A DNA stretch of 64,000 nucleotides from Paenibacillus sp. RC334 (lineage in GTDB: Bacteria; Bacillota; Bacilli; Paenibacillales; Paenibacillaceae), in the NCBI RefSeq assembly GCF_030034735.1, contig NZ_CP125370.1, positions 2,480,001-2,544,000 of the forward strand. The letters run 5' to 3'. This document shows, piece by piece, positions 9,601-17,797 of this stretch. Under the pieces are notes generated by a model that was not told where the DNA came from, did no database searches, and saw only the letters and a list, made by a program, of their open reading frames with translations. The translations under genes were made by a program, and so were the position numbers. Numbering within the stretch: the first letter of the stretch is position 1; every line of letters starts with the position of its first letter.

Positions 9601-10278
9601 GGACCACAGGGTGTTCAAGGAGCCCAAGGCGACCAAGGACCACAGGGTGTTCAAGGAGTGCAAGGTGACCAAGGACCGCAAGGCGACCAAGGTGACCAAG
9701 GACCTCAAGGTGTTCAGGGAGTCCAAGGCGACCAAGGACCTCAAGGTGTTCAGGGAGTCCAAGGCGACCAAGGACCTCAAGGTGTTCAAGGTGACCAAGG
9801 ACCACAGGGAGTTCAGGGAGCCCAAGGTGACCAAGGACCTCAGGGAGTTCAAGGTGACCAAGGTGACCAAGGACCTCAAGGAGTTCAAGGTGTACAAGGT
9901 GACCAAGGACCTCAAGGTGTTCAGGGAGCCCAAGGTGACCAAGGACCTCAGGGCGTACAAGGCGACCAAGGTGACCAAGGACCACAGGGTGTTCAAGGCG
10001 TACAAGGTGATCAAGGACCTCAAGGAGTTCAAGGCGTACAAGGTGACCAAGGACCACAGGGTGTTCAAGGCGTACAAGGTGACCAAGGACCACAGGGTGT
10101 TCAAGGCGACCAAGGTGACCAAGGACCTCAAGGCGTACAAGGCGATCAAGGACCTCAGGGTGTTCAAGGACCTCAGGGTGTTCAAGGACCTCAGGGTGTT
10201 CAAGGACCTCAAGGCGACCAAGGAGCTCAAGGTGTTCAAGGACCACAAGGTGACCAAGGACCGCAAGGCATTCTGTAA
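6697..10278 (+). CDS. Giant collagen-like protein with (Gly-X-Gln)n stalk
   Basis: 1,193 residues. The ATG at 6697 follows AAAGGAGGG; a TTG at 6667 precedes that site and is rejected. Residues 1-119 form a globular domain shared with the preceding gene. Residues 120-1193 are 358 uninterrupted Gly-X-Y triplets. X is Pro, Val, Ala, Asp or Ser (rarely Gly), and Y is Gln in every triplet read except the last (GIL). The common block is GPQGVQGxQGDQ. The stalk has no Cys, Thr, Lys or Arg, and Asp is its main charge. At about 0.29 nm per residue the triple helix would be about 300 nm long. There is no signal peptide, LPxTG motif or C-terminal globular domain, so the N-terminal domain is the likely anchor and trimerisation unit. 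This layout resembles exosporium filament proteins, but BclA stalks are rich in GPT; here Thr is absent. A spore-surface role is inferred. Confidence 0.9.
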   Translation: MVVLSTGPIANDPVLGVRPTQLVTVKIDNRDSVNSSIVLIEGFILNGSRTLYVQQLVVVGPNAVITRNFFANVDAFEFVFTTSGPAENETQISVWGKDALGQLVPAHRLVSDELLGTDRGIQGPQGVQGAQGDQGDQGPQGVQGPQGVQGAQGDQGVQGVQGDQGPQGVQGDQGDQGPQGVQGAQGDQGPQGVQGAQGDQGPQGVQGAQGDQGPQGDQGPQGVQGDQGDQGPQGVQGVQGDQGPQGVQGDQGDQGPQGVQGVQGDQGPQGVQGVQGDQGPQGVQGDQGDQGPQGVQGVQGDQGPQGVQGDQGDQGPQGVQGVQGDQGPQGVQGVQGDQGPQGVQGVQGDQGPQGVQGAQGDQGPQGVQGDQGPQGPQGVQGDQGPQGVQGSQGDQGPQGVQGVQGPQGVQGVQGDQGPQGVQGAQGDQGPQGVQGVQGDQGPQGVQGPQGDQGPQGVQGVQGDQGPQGVQGDQGDQGPQGVQGAQGDQGPQGVQGAQGDQGPQGVQGAQGDQGPQGDQGPQGVQGDQGDQGPQGVQGVQGDQGPQGVQGDQGDQGPQGVQGVQGDQGPQGVQGVQGDQGPQGVQGVQGDQGPQGVQGAQGDQGPQGVQGDQGPQGPQGVQGDQGPQGVQGSQGDQGPQGVQGVQGPQGVQGVQGDQGPQGVQGAQGDQGPQGVQGVQGDQGPQGVQGPQGDQGPQGVQGVQGDQGPQGDQGPQGDQGPQGVQGDQGPQGVQGAQGDQGPQGVQGPQGDQGPQGVQGVQGDQGPQGVQGVQGDQGPQGVQGVQGDQGPQGVQGVQGDQGPQGVQGAQGDQGPQGVQGAQGDQGPQGVQGAQGDQGPQGVQGVQGDQGSQGVQGPQGDQGPQGVQGVQGDQGPQGVQGVQGDQGPQGVQGAQGGQGPQGVQGDQGDQGPQGVQGSQGDQGPQGVQGAQGDQGPQGVQGVQGDQGPQGVQGVQGDQGPQGVQGVQGPQGDQGPQGVQGAQGDQGPQGVQGVQGDQGPQGDQGDQGPQGVQGVQGDQGPQGVQGVQGDQGPQGVQGDQGPQGVQGAQGDQGPQGVQGDQGDQGPQGVQGVQGDQGPQGVQGAQGDQGPQGVQGDQGDQGPQGVQGVQGDQGPQGVQGVQGDQGPQGVQGVQGDQGPQGVQGDQGDQGPQGVQGDQGPQGVQGPQGVQGPQGVQGPQGDQGAQGVQGPQGDQGPQGIL
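7201..8820 (+). repeat. Large tandem duplication inside the collagen-like gene
   Basis: The DNA at 7201-8100 is repeated at 8101-8820. Line-by-line comparison shows identity, except that the first copy carries an extra 180 bp: 7381-7560 is itself tandemly repeated at 7561-7740. Copy A is therefore 900 bp and copy B 720 bp. Lack of silent differences points to recent duplication by recombination or slippage, all in multiples of 9 bp so that the frame is kept. Confidence 0.85.
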
Positions 10279-10303
10279 GCTTAAGGTCAAGGTATATTTA
10301 GAT

Positions 10304-10339
10304 GACTCAAAAGTTATTATAACTTTTGGGTCTTTTTTT
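10304..10339 (+). terminator. Terminator after the collagen-like gene
   Basis: Stem GACTCAAAAGTT (10304-10315) pairs with AACTTTTGGGTC (10321-10332), followed by seven T residues. Confidence 0.8.
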
Positions 10340-10419
10340 GTCTTAAGTTAATGCTTACGAATTTGTCGGTGAAGGAATCACCGTATTGCTATTAAGAAGT
10401 TCTGCTCTAACGAAAAAAA

Positions 10420-10468
10420 CCTTTGTCGAAGTCCTGTGGAAATAAATTCCAAGAGACTTCGACAAAGG
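10420..10468. terminator. Hairpin between convergent genes
   Basis: A perfect 14-bp inverted repeat (CCTTTGTCGAAGTC at 10420-10433, complement at 10455-10468) lies just beyond the 3' end of the leftward glycosyltransferase and has A residues on its left. It would serve as that gene's terminator when read leftward. Confidence 0.55.
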
Positions 10469-10516
10469 TATTGGAAAATAATTGTTGGCTAATATTCTAA
10501 TCAGCCTTGTTGTAAT

Positions 10517-12046
10517 TTAGGGCAACACAACCACTTTCTCTTTACAGGACGCAACAAATTTTGCATATTGAATACAAGTTTCTAATGAATCATTTGGCTC
10601 CATAGGCCACCATCGTATGGCTCCCTTGGGAGCTTTGGAGGCATAGGTTTCAATTTCTGATGGAATTCGACCTACAACCACGATTTGGATCTCCCTAAAG
10701 TTGTTTTCAATGCCCTTTTGGAGCGTCTTAATTAATTGGGTATGCTCTATTTTAGGGCAGGAATGGGGGATAGGGAACAATATCGAGAATCTTGAATTAT
10801 CTTCTTGAATAACATGAGCAGATTTCCGGGCAGGATCATCCGTAGAAGCCTCCCATATACGACGATAAGGCAATTGCTCAGGCAAATCGAGCTCTTTCAA
10901 TCTCATTTGAATCCTTTGAAAATAGCATCTATTTAGTTCCCCTACAAGAACCTGAATCTGCTTATTTATGAGGAATGTAGTGTTATTTCCATTTTCGTTA
11001 CGATATTGGATATATATCAAATCAGGGATGTTTACAAATTTAGTACAAAGAAACGTCCGGACCAGCATATCGTAATCATCTGCTACCAGTAGTTCATTGC
11101 GATGGCCTCCGATCAGATGATAACAGTCCCTCGTCCACGCACGGGGATGATTGGGTAAACCGACCAAATGACGAATGGTTTTGCCATTAATGGTCGTATG
11201 TTTTTGTGCATTTTGCCATCTGTTCATTTCATGCAGCCAGACTCGATAATGAACACTGTAACCAAAGCCACAATCCCAGCCATACCAATGTGCATGATTG
11301 CTCTCTGCATACACTTCAGCACAATCCCCATAAACAAAGCCACAGTCAGGATTTTGTTGAAATGCTTTGACGATTTTCTCCAGGCAGTCAGGAGTTAGCT
11401 CATCATCATGATCGACTTCTACTAAAATTTCCCCTGTACATAGACCTGCTGCAAACCTTTTGATGGCCCCTATATAGCCATTACGGGAATCCTGGCGATA
11501 TCTCCGCACACGGTGATCCTCTAAAGGGAGTAAATACTCCTTGTATGTCTCATCTTCATCACCGGAATCATCCACGATTACCCATTCCCAGTTCTTGTAG
11601 GTCTGCTTCAATAAAGATTGATAAGGTCGTTGAATTTTTTCTTTTGACCTGTAGCTGGCAGTAAACACGGATATTAAAGGTGTGTTTGAAGAAAAATGTG
11701 TTGGAGGAATCGTTCTATTCTCCGGAAGAGGATCTGTTGCCTTGAGCCAGCAGAAAAATAAATGCATAGGTTGAATTTCGTCTGGTGATTGGAAGTGCAA
11801 CCAGCGTTTTTTTTCGTGACCAGGCAACGCTTTTAGTGCTGAAAATTCTCCCCACTCTTCTCCGAGCGAGACATAAACCCGAGGTTTTTGGAGGCTATTG
11901 TCTATAAGTGGTTGATCAGCCTCATACAAGTTTATTGTAATGTGATTTTCTTCCAATCTATCTATCAATTCTTTTACATGATCCTTTAAAACCTTCTTCG
12001 ATACAAATAAATGAGTTGTCAGTAGCGGAGTGAAATTCAGTGGCAT
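10517..12046 (-). CDS. Glycosyltransferase with GT2 catalytic domain
   Basis: 509 residues. An N-terminal region of about 125 residues without a clear family match is followed by a GT2 domain: ISVFTASYRSKEKIQRP, then WEWVIVDDSGDEDE, and the EVDHDDELTPDC metal/nucleotide-sugar site around residue 215. A C-terminal region of about 150 residues follows (FSILFPIPHSCP). The start chosen is the ATG at 12046, six to seven bases from AAAGGGGA. It converges on the collagen-like gene and diverges from another glycosyltransferase. The locus therefore looks like a glycan-assembly island for the surface proteins. Donor and acceptor are unknown. Confidence 0.82.
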   Translation of the reverse strand: MPLNFTPLLTTHLFVSKKVLKDHVKELIDRLEENHITINLYEADQPLIDNSLQKPRVYVSLGEEWGEFSALKALPGHEKKRWLHFQSPDEIQPMHLFFCWLKATDPLPENRTIPPTHFSSNTPLISVFTASYRSKEKIQRPYQSLLKQTYKNWEWVIVDDSGDEDETYKEYLLPLEDHRVRRYRQDSRNGYIGAIKRFAAGLCTGEILVEVDHDDELTPDCLEKIVKAFQQNPDCGFVYGDCAEVYAESNHAHWYGWDCGFGYSVHYRVWLHEMNRWQNAQKHTTINGKTIRHLVGLPNHPRAWTRDCYHLIGGHRNELLVADDYDMLVRTFLCTKFVNIPDLIYIQYRNENGNNTTFLINKQIQVLVGELNRCYFQRIQMRLKELDLPEQLPYRRIWEASTDDPARKSAHVIQEDNSRFSILFPIPHSCPKIEHTQLIKTLQKGIENNFREIQIVVVGRIPSEIETYASKAPKGAIRWWPMEPNDSLETCIQYAKFVASCKEKVVVLP

Positions 12047-12266
12047 GATCATTCCCCTTTACCAGTTTCGAACACCAACGAGAGGGAGGTGCCGAGTTCA
12101 GACGTGAGTTGTTGATATTATTGAAGCATCCATTTTCCTGGCATCATTTTATTTCCCAGTAATATATATGTATGTGTATGTGTTCGGGGATGTGAGGAAC
12201 AGATCAGCCCATATGACACCAACGAGTAAACCGTCTGAATAAGCATAAAAGAAAGGTGGAGTAAGC

Positions 12267-13133
12267 GTGGAAAGCCCATTAGTAAGTGTAGTTATACCTG
12301 CATATAACCGGCCGCATACACTAAAAATCGCCATCGATAGTGTATTGGAACAAACTTACCCGAACATCGAAATCATTATCTGTGATGACAGTACAACGAA
12401 TGAAGTACAAGAAATGCTTGATTCTTATTTAGATTCTTTTCCCCAAATTAAATATTATAAAAATGATAAAAATCTTTTTCTCGGAAATTGGCATAAATGT
12501 TTCGATTTGGCGTCAGGTGAATATATCAATTACTTGATGGATGACGACATGTTTCATAAAGAAAAAATAGCAAGGATGATCTATTTTTTTGAGAATTTCG
12601 AAAGCATCACACTGGTTACCTCGTATCGGCAAACCATTAATGAATCAGGGGCTATTCTCTCACCGCTCTATGCAACGGAAAGGTTGCACGAGGAAACAAG
12701 GATAATGGACGGAAGAATGTTGGCAAACGTTGCATTAACTCGTTGTTTAAATGTGATTGGTGAACCTACGACAGTGTTATTTAAAAAAACAGATCTTATC
12801 GAACAGTTTGGAGTATATAAAGGAAAACAGTATTCTCTTCTTAATGATTTAGCGTCTTGGTTGAACTTACTATCCAAAGGAAAAGCAGTTTATATTCCTG
12901 AAGCGTTAAGCTATTTCCGAATACATCCCAATCAAAATAATCAAACACTTGGTCAAAATGCGTTTACGGAATGGTTAGATATTATGATTGCCTCAAGAGA
13001 TGATGGATTTCTTGATACTAACGATTTGTTTAAAACTGCACTTCATTCTTATCATGAACGTATAAAGGGTCGTCCACAATTTGATGCAGATATCGAGCGA
13101 ATTGAAATGATATTAAAAACATTGGAATCCTAG
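12267..13133 (+). CDS. Glycosyltransferase family 2
   Basis: 288 residues of classical GT2 form: PLVSVVIPAYNRPHTLKIAI at the N-terminus, a SVLEQTYPNIEIIICDDS block, and the YLMDDDMF metal site near residue 92. The start is the GTG at 12267, which follows AAAGGTGGA. It is the first gene of a rightward group with an aminotransferase 33 bp downstream and an acyltransferase overlapping that by 4 bp. These three likely form an operon that makes and transfers an N-acylated amino sugar. Confidence 0.88.
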   Translation: MESPLVSVVIPAYNRPHTLKIAIDSVLEQTYPNIEIIICDDSTTNEVQEMLDSYLDSFPQIKYYKNDKNLFLGNWHKCFDLASGEYINYLMDDDMFHKEKIARMIYFFENFESITLVTSYRQTINESGAILSPLYATERLHEETRIMDGRMLANVALTRCLNVIGEPTTVLFKKTDLIEQFGVYKGKQYSLLNDLASWLNLLSKGKAVYIPEALSYFRIHPNQNNQTLGQNAFTEWLDIMIASRDDGFLDTNDLFKTALHSYHERIKGRPQFDADIERIEMILKTLES

Positions 13134-13166
13134 CTTGCTCATCCCATATGCGAAGGAGGCTGGCTC

Positions 13167-14306
13167 ATGTTCGACATTCCCTTCTTACGACCTAATTTAG
13201 TAAAAAAGGAACGATTTATTGCCAATTTTGAGAAAATAGAAGAGACCCGGATTTATTCCAATTATGGTCCCTTAAATAACCTGTTTGAAGAGCGGGTCAT
13301 TGCGCAAATGTTTGATGGAATCGGTTCGGCTGTGACCGTTCATAACGCTACCATCGGGTTGATTTTGGCGATCGCTCAAAGCAAACGACCACAGGGAAAA
13401 TATGCAGTTATGCCAAGTTTTACTTTTGCTGCTACCCCACTTGCTGCCGAGTGGTGCGGGCTAGAACCTTACTTTCTTGACATTGAACTGGAGAATTGGC
13501 AAATGAATAGGGAGCAGTTAGAGCAGGCAGTCAAGCTGCTGGGAGATGAGATTGCGGTAATCGTTCCATATGCCACTTTCGGTACAGCTATTGATTTATC
13601 CGTATACAATAAGCTGCAGGAGCAAGGAATTCCGGTAGTCATCGATGCTGCTGCCAGTTTTGGAACTATAACTTTGGAGGAAACCGTACATTTTGGCAAA
13701 GGCTTCGGAGGAGCCGTAGTGTTCAGCTTTCATGCCACCAAATCTTTCGGTATTGGAGAGGGTGGATTAGTATATAGTATGGACCAAGATCTCATCAAGC
13801 GAATTCGTCAGGCGGGGAATTTCGGTTTCTCCAGCAGCAGGGAGTCTGTCACCCAAGGTCTTAACAGTAAGATATCTGAGTATACCGCTGCTATCGCTTT
13901 AGCCACTCTCGACCATTTCAAAGCTGTACGGGAGAATAGAAGGACTATCTACGAATGTTATCTTCAAGAACTGATCCAAGCAGACTTATTAGAACGAGGA
14001 TGGTCTATACAAAAAACGCAAGGATCGGTTGTTCATCAATTTATACCTATTCTTTGTCCAGATTCTCACAGCAATCAAGAAGTCGTTGAGTTATTAGCCG
14101 CTAATTCAATAGAAGCCAGAACCTACTTTTCTCCGGCGTGCCATCAACAGAAGCAGTTTCAAAGTTATCCCCGGTCTACTCTTCATGTTACCGAGCATAT
14201 TACCAAACATATTGTCAGCCTGCCCTTGTGGGAGGAGTTGGACGAGATTATCGTTCGAAGAATTGTGAACGTTCTAGGGAGCTTGGGAAGAGAGACAACC
14301 AGATGA
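13167..14306 (+). CDS. DegT/DnrJ/EryC1-family PLP sugar aminotransferase
   Basis: 379 residues. Family landmarks are the N-terminal PFLRPNL and SNYGPLNNLFEE segments, PSFTFAATPLAAEW near residue 95, IDAAASFG (the Asp that contacts the pyridinium nitrogen) near 160, and the Schiff-base lysine in SFHATKSFGIGEGG near 190. Such enzymes transfer an amino group to a keto-sugar nucleotide. The stop overlaps the start of the acyltransferase (ATGA), a sign of translational coupling, so the product is probably an amino sugar that is then N-acylated. Confidence 0.9.
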   Translation: MFDIPFLRPNLVKKERFIANFEKIEETRIYSNYGPLNNLFEERVIAQMFDGIGSAVTVHNATIGLILAIAQSKRPQGKYAVMPSFTFAATPLAAEWCGLEPYFLDIELENWQMNREQLEQAVKLLGDEIAVIVPYATFGTAIDLSVYNKLQEQGIPVVIDAAASFGTITLEETVHFGKGFGGAVVFSFHATKSFGIGEGGLVYSMDQDLIKRIRQAGNFGFSSSRESVTQGLNSKISEYTAAIALATLDHFKAVRENRRTIYECYLQELIQADLLERGWSIQKTQGSVVHQFIPILCPDSHSNQEVVELLAANSIEARTYFSPACHQQKQFQSYPRSTLHVTEHITKHIVSLPLWEELDEIIVRRIVNVLGSLGRETTR

Positions 14307-14944
14307 GAAAAATCGTTATTTGGGGATCGGGCGGACATGCCAGGGAAGTCAACTGGTTATGTGAAGAGCTGGGAATTCAAGTGGTAGGTTTTTTAGACGA
14401 ACGGCCAGAGACGAAAGGGCAGATCGTAAATGGCGTTCCTGTACTGGGGACGTTAACTGACATTGAAGCGTTAAAATATGAGGTAGAGCTGATATGTGCG
14501 GGGGTGGGTGACCCGGCATTAAAGAAGCGATTCGCTTATCATACAATTCAATCGGGATTTCGTATCGCAGCCCCGCTAATACATCCACGTGTTCGTTTGT
14601 CTCGAAGAAACACCATTGGTGAGGGAAGCATGATCTTTGAGGGGGCTGTCCTGTCGGACAATATTAAGATCGGACATCATGTAATTATCAACCGGAGTGT
14701 TAACGTCAGTCATGATGCGGATATTGGTGATTATGTAACCATAGCCCCCGGTGTGAATCTGGCAGGAAATGTAACCCTAGATGAGGGAGCCTATATCGGC
14801 ATTGGAGCCTCGGTACGGGAGAAACGTCACATCGGTTGTTGGTCTATAATTGGTGGTGGGGCCTTTGTTAAAGATGATATACCCGAATTTACCTTGGCTG
14901 CAGGTGTACCAGCAGTCGTTAAAAAACGACTTGATATGCCCTGA
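14303..14944 (+). CDS. NeuD/PglD-type sugar O/N-acyltransferase (left-handed beta-helix)
   Basis: 213 residues. An N-terminal Rossmann-like domain opens KIVIWGSGGHAREV and is followed by hexapeptide repeats of a left-handed beta helix from about residue 85 (NTIGEGSMIFEGAV, then VNVSHDADIGDYVTIAPG, with the conserved His of the active site). This order is that of PglD/NeuD acetyltransferases, which use acetyl-CoA to acylate amino sugars. The start is the ATG at 14303, overlapping the aminotransferase stop. With the upstream aminotransferase and glycosyltransferase it forms a plausible modified-sugar pathway for the surface proteins. Confidence 0.88.
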   Translation: MRKIVIWGSGGHAREVNWLCEELGIQVVGFLDERPETKGQIVNGVPVLGTLTDIEALKYEVELICAGVGDPALKKRFAYHTIQSGFRIAAPLIHPRVRLSRRNTIGEGSMIFEGAVLSDNIKIGHHVIINRSVNVSHDADIGDYVTIAPGVNLAGNVTLDEGAYIGIGASVREKRHIGCWSIIGGGAFVKDDIPEFTLAAGVPAVVKKRLDMP

Positions 14945-14983
14945 TCCTACCAGACGAGGGAAATCAAGTGATTTACCTACCAA

Positions 14984-15031
14984 AAGCCTGTGCTGGAAAA
15001 GGTTCTTAAAACCCGATCCCGGCACGGCCTT
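14984..15031 (+). terminator. Terminator after acyltransferase
   Basis: Imperfect stem AAGCCTGTGCTGG against the GC-rich CCCGGCACGGCCTT, then TATTGC. It is nearly the same hairpin as at 4121-4168 and sits directly next to the GH78 pseudogene end. It probably serves both convergent units. Confidence 0.6.
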
Positions 15032-15039
15032 ATTGCATT

Positions 15040-16021
15040 TTAAAGCGTATACTTACGAATCAAATAGGTTGGGGTGCAGCTCCACGCGTGACAGTAGCTG
15101 TTGATTAAATAACTGCCGTAGGGAGAAAAGGCTTTATTATGGGGATCGTACAATTCCCAGAACGTGTCCGCTCCATCCCGTAGCATACCTCCCCAGTAGG
15201 ACTTGAGATGTTTTACGGCTCCGTCCCGGTCACCTGTGATCAGCAAAGCTTCGACCAAATAGTGATGCATATACGGTGTCGTCAGGCCGATATCCGGTTG
15301 CTCGGATAGCAAGCGTTGCATGAGAGCTGCGTTTTGCTCTGCATCCAGCACCTCGGCCAAAGCCATCCAGATTTGTCCGGCCCACGAAATTTGGCGGTTG
15401 GGACCGCTGACGAAGAAGCCTTGCATTTCATCCCATAGTTGGGCCAGTGTTGCGGTCGTAACGTCCTCCAACCGCTGGTTCAGGAACGGAAGCTTGTCAG
15501 GATCAACCTGTTTAGCCAATCGAATGGCCCGTTTTAACGTGTAAATAAGTATGGCTTGAGAAGGGGCTTGCTTATCCAACTGCTCATGCCAGTCGATAAA
15601 AGACCACCATTCGTCGGTATGCGGCGGGAGGTGCTGTTCATTCAGACGCTCCAAAGCCAAAGGGCTCCGCGACTTCGACGGGCATTTCGCCAAAGGTTAG
15701 CTTGAGATGAAGTGGCGCATCCGGCGGACTGCCGACTGGACGAACAGAGAAGGAGAGATATCCGACCTGATGCGTGCCAAAGTCGAGAATAAATTCATCT
15801 CCTTTGCCGTAATGCTGCTGCGACAGCGTGGAAACGGATTGCATCGGATGTGTTTTCCAGCCATGCATCGCGTCTGCATTATGGACAATCTCGACCATTT
15901 GCTGTGGCGGGGCAGTGGACGTATTCAAATGCGGTTGTGCTTGAACCGCCTGGTTAATAAAAGCTTCATTACGTGCAATTTTTATTTTGTCAGCTTGCTG
16001 AATAGGAGATGTTTCTGACAT
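15040..16021 (-). pseudogene. GH78 alpha-L-rhamnosidase-like hydrolase, large internal deletion
   Basis: The N-terminal part (ATG at 16021, SETSPIQQADKIKIARNEAF, then ILDFGTHQVGYLSFSV) and the C-terminal part (HLPPHTDEWWSFIDWHEQ, TPYMHHYLVEALLITGDR, ELYDPHNKAFSPYGSYL, YCHAWSCTPTYLIRKYTL) belong to one GH78-type glycosidase. They are joined out of frame near 15675, with the whole central catalytic part missing. About 118 N-terminal and 205 C-terminal residues remain, against several hundred in intact relatives. It lies 22 bp downstream of a broken sugar symporter and diverges from rhaEW, so it once probably released rhamnose from imported rhamnosides. A second, still more degraded piece of its 3' end is at 4.2-4.6 kb. 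Confidence 0.8.
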
Positions 16022-16043
16022 GTGAATGCCTCCTTTAGGATAA

Positions 16044-17447
16044 TTAAACCGATTGAGGAAGGATATCTTTATTTCCATGAACATTCGAAGTGTTCTCGCC
16101 TTCAGACGCATCCTGCGCTCGATTTCGTTCCTGAATGTCGTTACGGATTTGCGGGAAAATGTGATCCAGACGATAAAAGTACATAATAATCATCGAAATG
16201 ACCGTTAAAATCAGCGGAATGATGAGATAATTCAGTTGAATGGCGAACAGGCCGGAAGCGCTTTGTGTTTGATTGGGAGCATAATTCCCCCACGTTAAAA
16301 ATACACCGGAAACAGCACCTGCCAGAGCCATAGCTACCTTTCCGATAAAACCATTCAGTGAAGAAATAAAGCCCGCTGCGCTAATGCCGGATTCCATTCC
16401 CCGTAATCAACCGAGTCGGCTTGCATGGAGAAGTAAATTGCTGCCCGAACGCCGTTCCCTAGGGCAGAAATGATAGCACCGACGATTAAACCGAAGATGT
16501 TGGTGCCGGAAATAAGCATGATCAGCATACCTGTAACAGTAACTGCGCTTGCAATCTGGAACAAATTACGTTTGTACATACGCCGGGCAAGCATTGGGGT
16601 GACAAAGGTACCGATGATCGGAATAAGGGAAACAATTCCTGCGACCAGGCCGAGCAGATCCGGGCGGTTCACATAATACGTGAAATAATAAATCAGACTG
16701 CCTTGATGAAAAAACATGCCTCCGAACATAAAGATAATGTTGGCTGCGAAGATGTACCAGGGCGTATTCCCTTTAAGCGCAGAAAAGGTTTGGGCAACCG
16801 TCACTTTTTCCTGCCGGAGCTTTACTTTTTCTTCTACATTTTTGAAGGTTACAAAAAACAACATCATACCCACAACCGAGAAAATGACCATCGTCCAAAA
16901 GAATCCGTGCGCCTGTGATCTGTTACCTAGCATACGGACCAGCGGCATCGTCAATACACTAACCGCCGTAGCTCCAATGAAAGAAAAGATAATACGGGTC
17001 GTCGCCAGCACGGTGCGCTCCTGTCCATCCCGAGTCAGACTCGGCAAAATGGAAGCCATCGGGATATTGACCATCGTATACGCCAGGGATAAGCCCATAT
17101 AGGTGATATAGGCGTAAATCAGTTTACCGACAGGGCCGATATCCGGCACGTAAAAGGTAAGGATACCCAAGATACCGAACGGAATAGCTCCAAACAGAAA
17201 ATAAGGCCGTGATTTTCCCCAGCGTGTACGGGTTTTGTCGATAATAATCCCCATAATGGCATCCGCCACACCATCTACAATGCGTGTAACTTAACAGCAA
17301 CGTACTGACCGCAAGTACCTGTAGCCCCATGACATCCGTATAGAAAAACATTAAATAGAGAGCGATCATTTGCCAAATCAAGTTACACGCAAAATCGGCA
17401 ACTCCGTAACCGAGACGCTGTTTCCAAATGCCTGCCTTTGTAACCAT
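16044..17447 (-). pseudogene. GPH-family sugar:cation symporter with two frameshifts
   Basis: Three overlapping frames together encode a 467-residue, 12-helix-type symporter of the glycoside-pentoside-hexuronide family. The start is the ATG at 17447 after GGAGGG; motifs include KQRLGYGVADFACN, DAIMGIIIDKTRTRWGKSRP, and a helix-rich C-terminus. One extra A near 17293 (TTAAGTT) and one missing A near 16393 (GGAATCC) break it. Undoing both restores the frame and a normal length. Such carriers import oligosaccharides, here plausibly rhamnosides for the adjacent GH78 enzyme. Either a decaying gene or two read errors; the neighbour's real deletion favours decay of the whole operon. Confidence 0.8.
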
Positions 17448-17587
17448 ACTCATCCCTCCGTAGACCCCTATGTTGCCAATACGGCAAGATTAGAGGATAA
17501 AATCAGTAATTCAGCTTCCTTGAAGAGGCTGTGCTTTGTTGTAAGTTGAATGAGGCGGCTCCGGATTGCCTTCCATACTCACATTTA

Positions 17588-17601
17588 ATAAAGCGCTTTC
17601 T
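17588..17601. promoter_or_regulatory. cre-like site (CcpA) in rha divergent region
   Basis: The minus strand reads AGAAAGCGCTTTAT, close to the CcpA consensus TGNAANCGNTNWCA, in the 350-bp region between the symporter relic and rhaEW. It fits catabolite repression of rhamnose genes. The rest of 17448-17797 is AT-rich with no other clear site. Confidence 0.45.
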
Positions 17602-17797
17602 TTTCCGCGTGTCAATTATCGTTTTACAGATCAATGTATCCGTTTTACAGGTTATTCAAAATTAAAATTTATTTTTGATTATTTTTGTATTTCTTATTTT
17701 CAAATGAAAACAAAAGTGTTATAGTCTCCATAAACCAAGAATAACCACTGTAATAAAGTAGTTCAAAACTAAAACTGAACTTGGAGGTCTTTTTCCT

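Noticed and set aside
7054..10278. Regularly spaced repeats that might be taken for a CRISPR array
   Set aside because: The repeats are contiguous coding triplets without unique spacers, and no cas genes are present.
6941..10290. Two open frames of over 1,000 codons on the minus strand across the collagen-like gene
   Set aside because: They are by-products of the 9-bp repeat with no stop codons in the other frames (Leu/Arg/His-rich or Leu/Ser-rich monotony). They lack ribosome sites and globular domains.
7100..10351. A second plus-strand frame of over 1,000 codons, Lys-rich, overlapping the collagen-like gene
   Set aside because: A frame-shifted reading of the same repeats with no independent start site; its periodic Lys/Asp composition is explained by the collagen codons.
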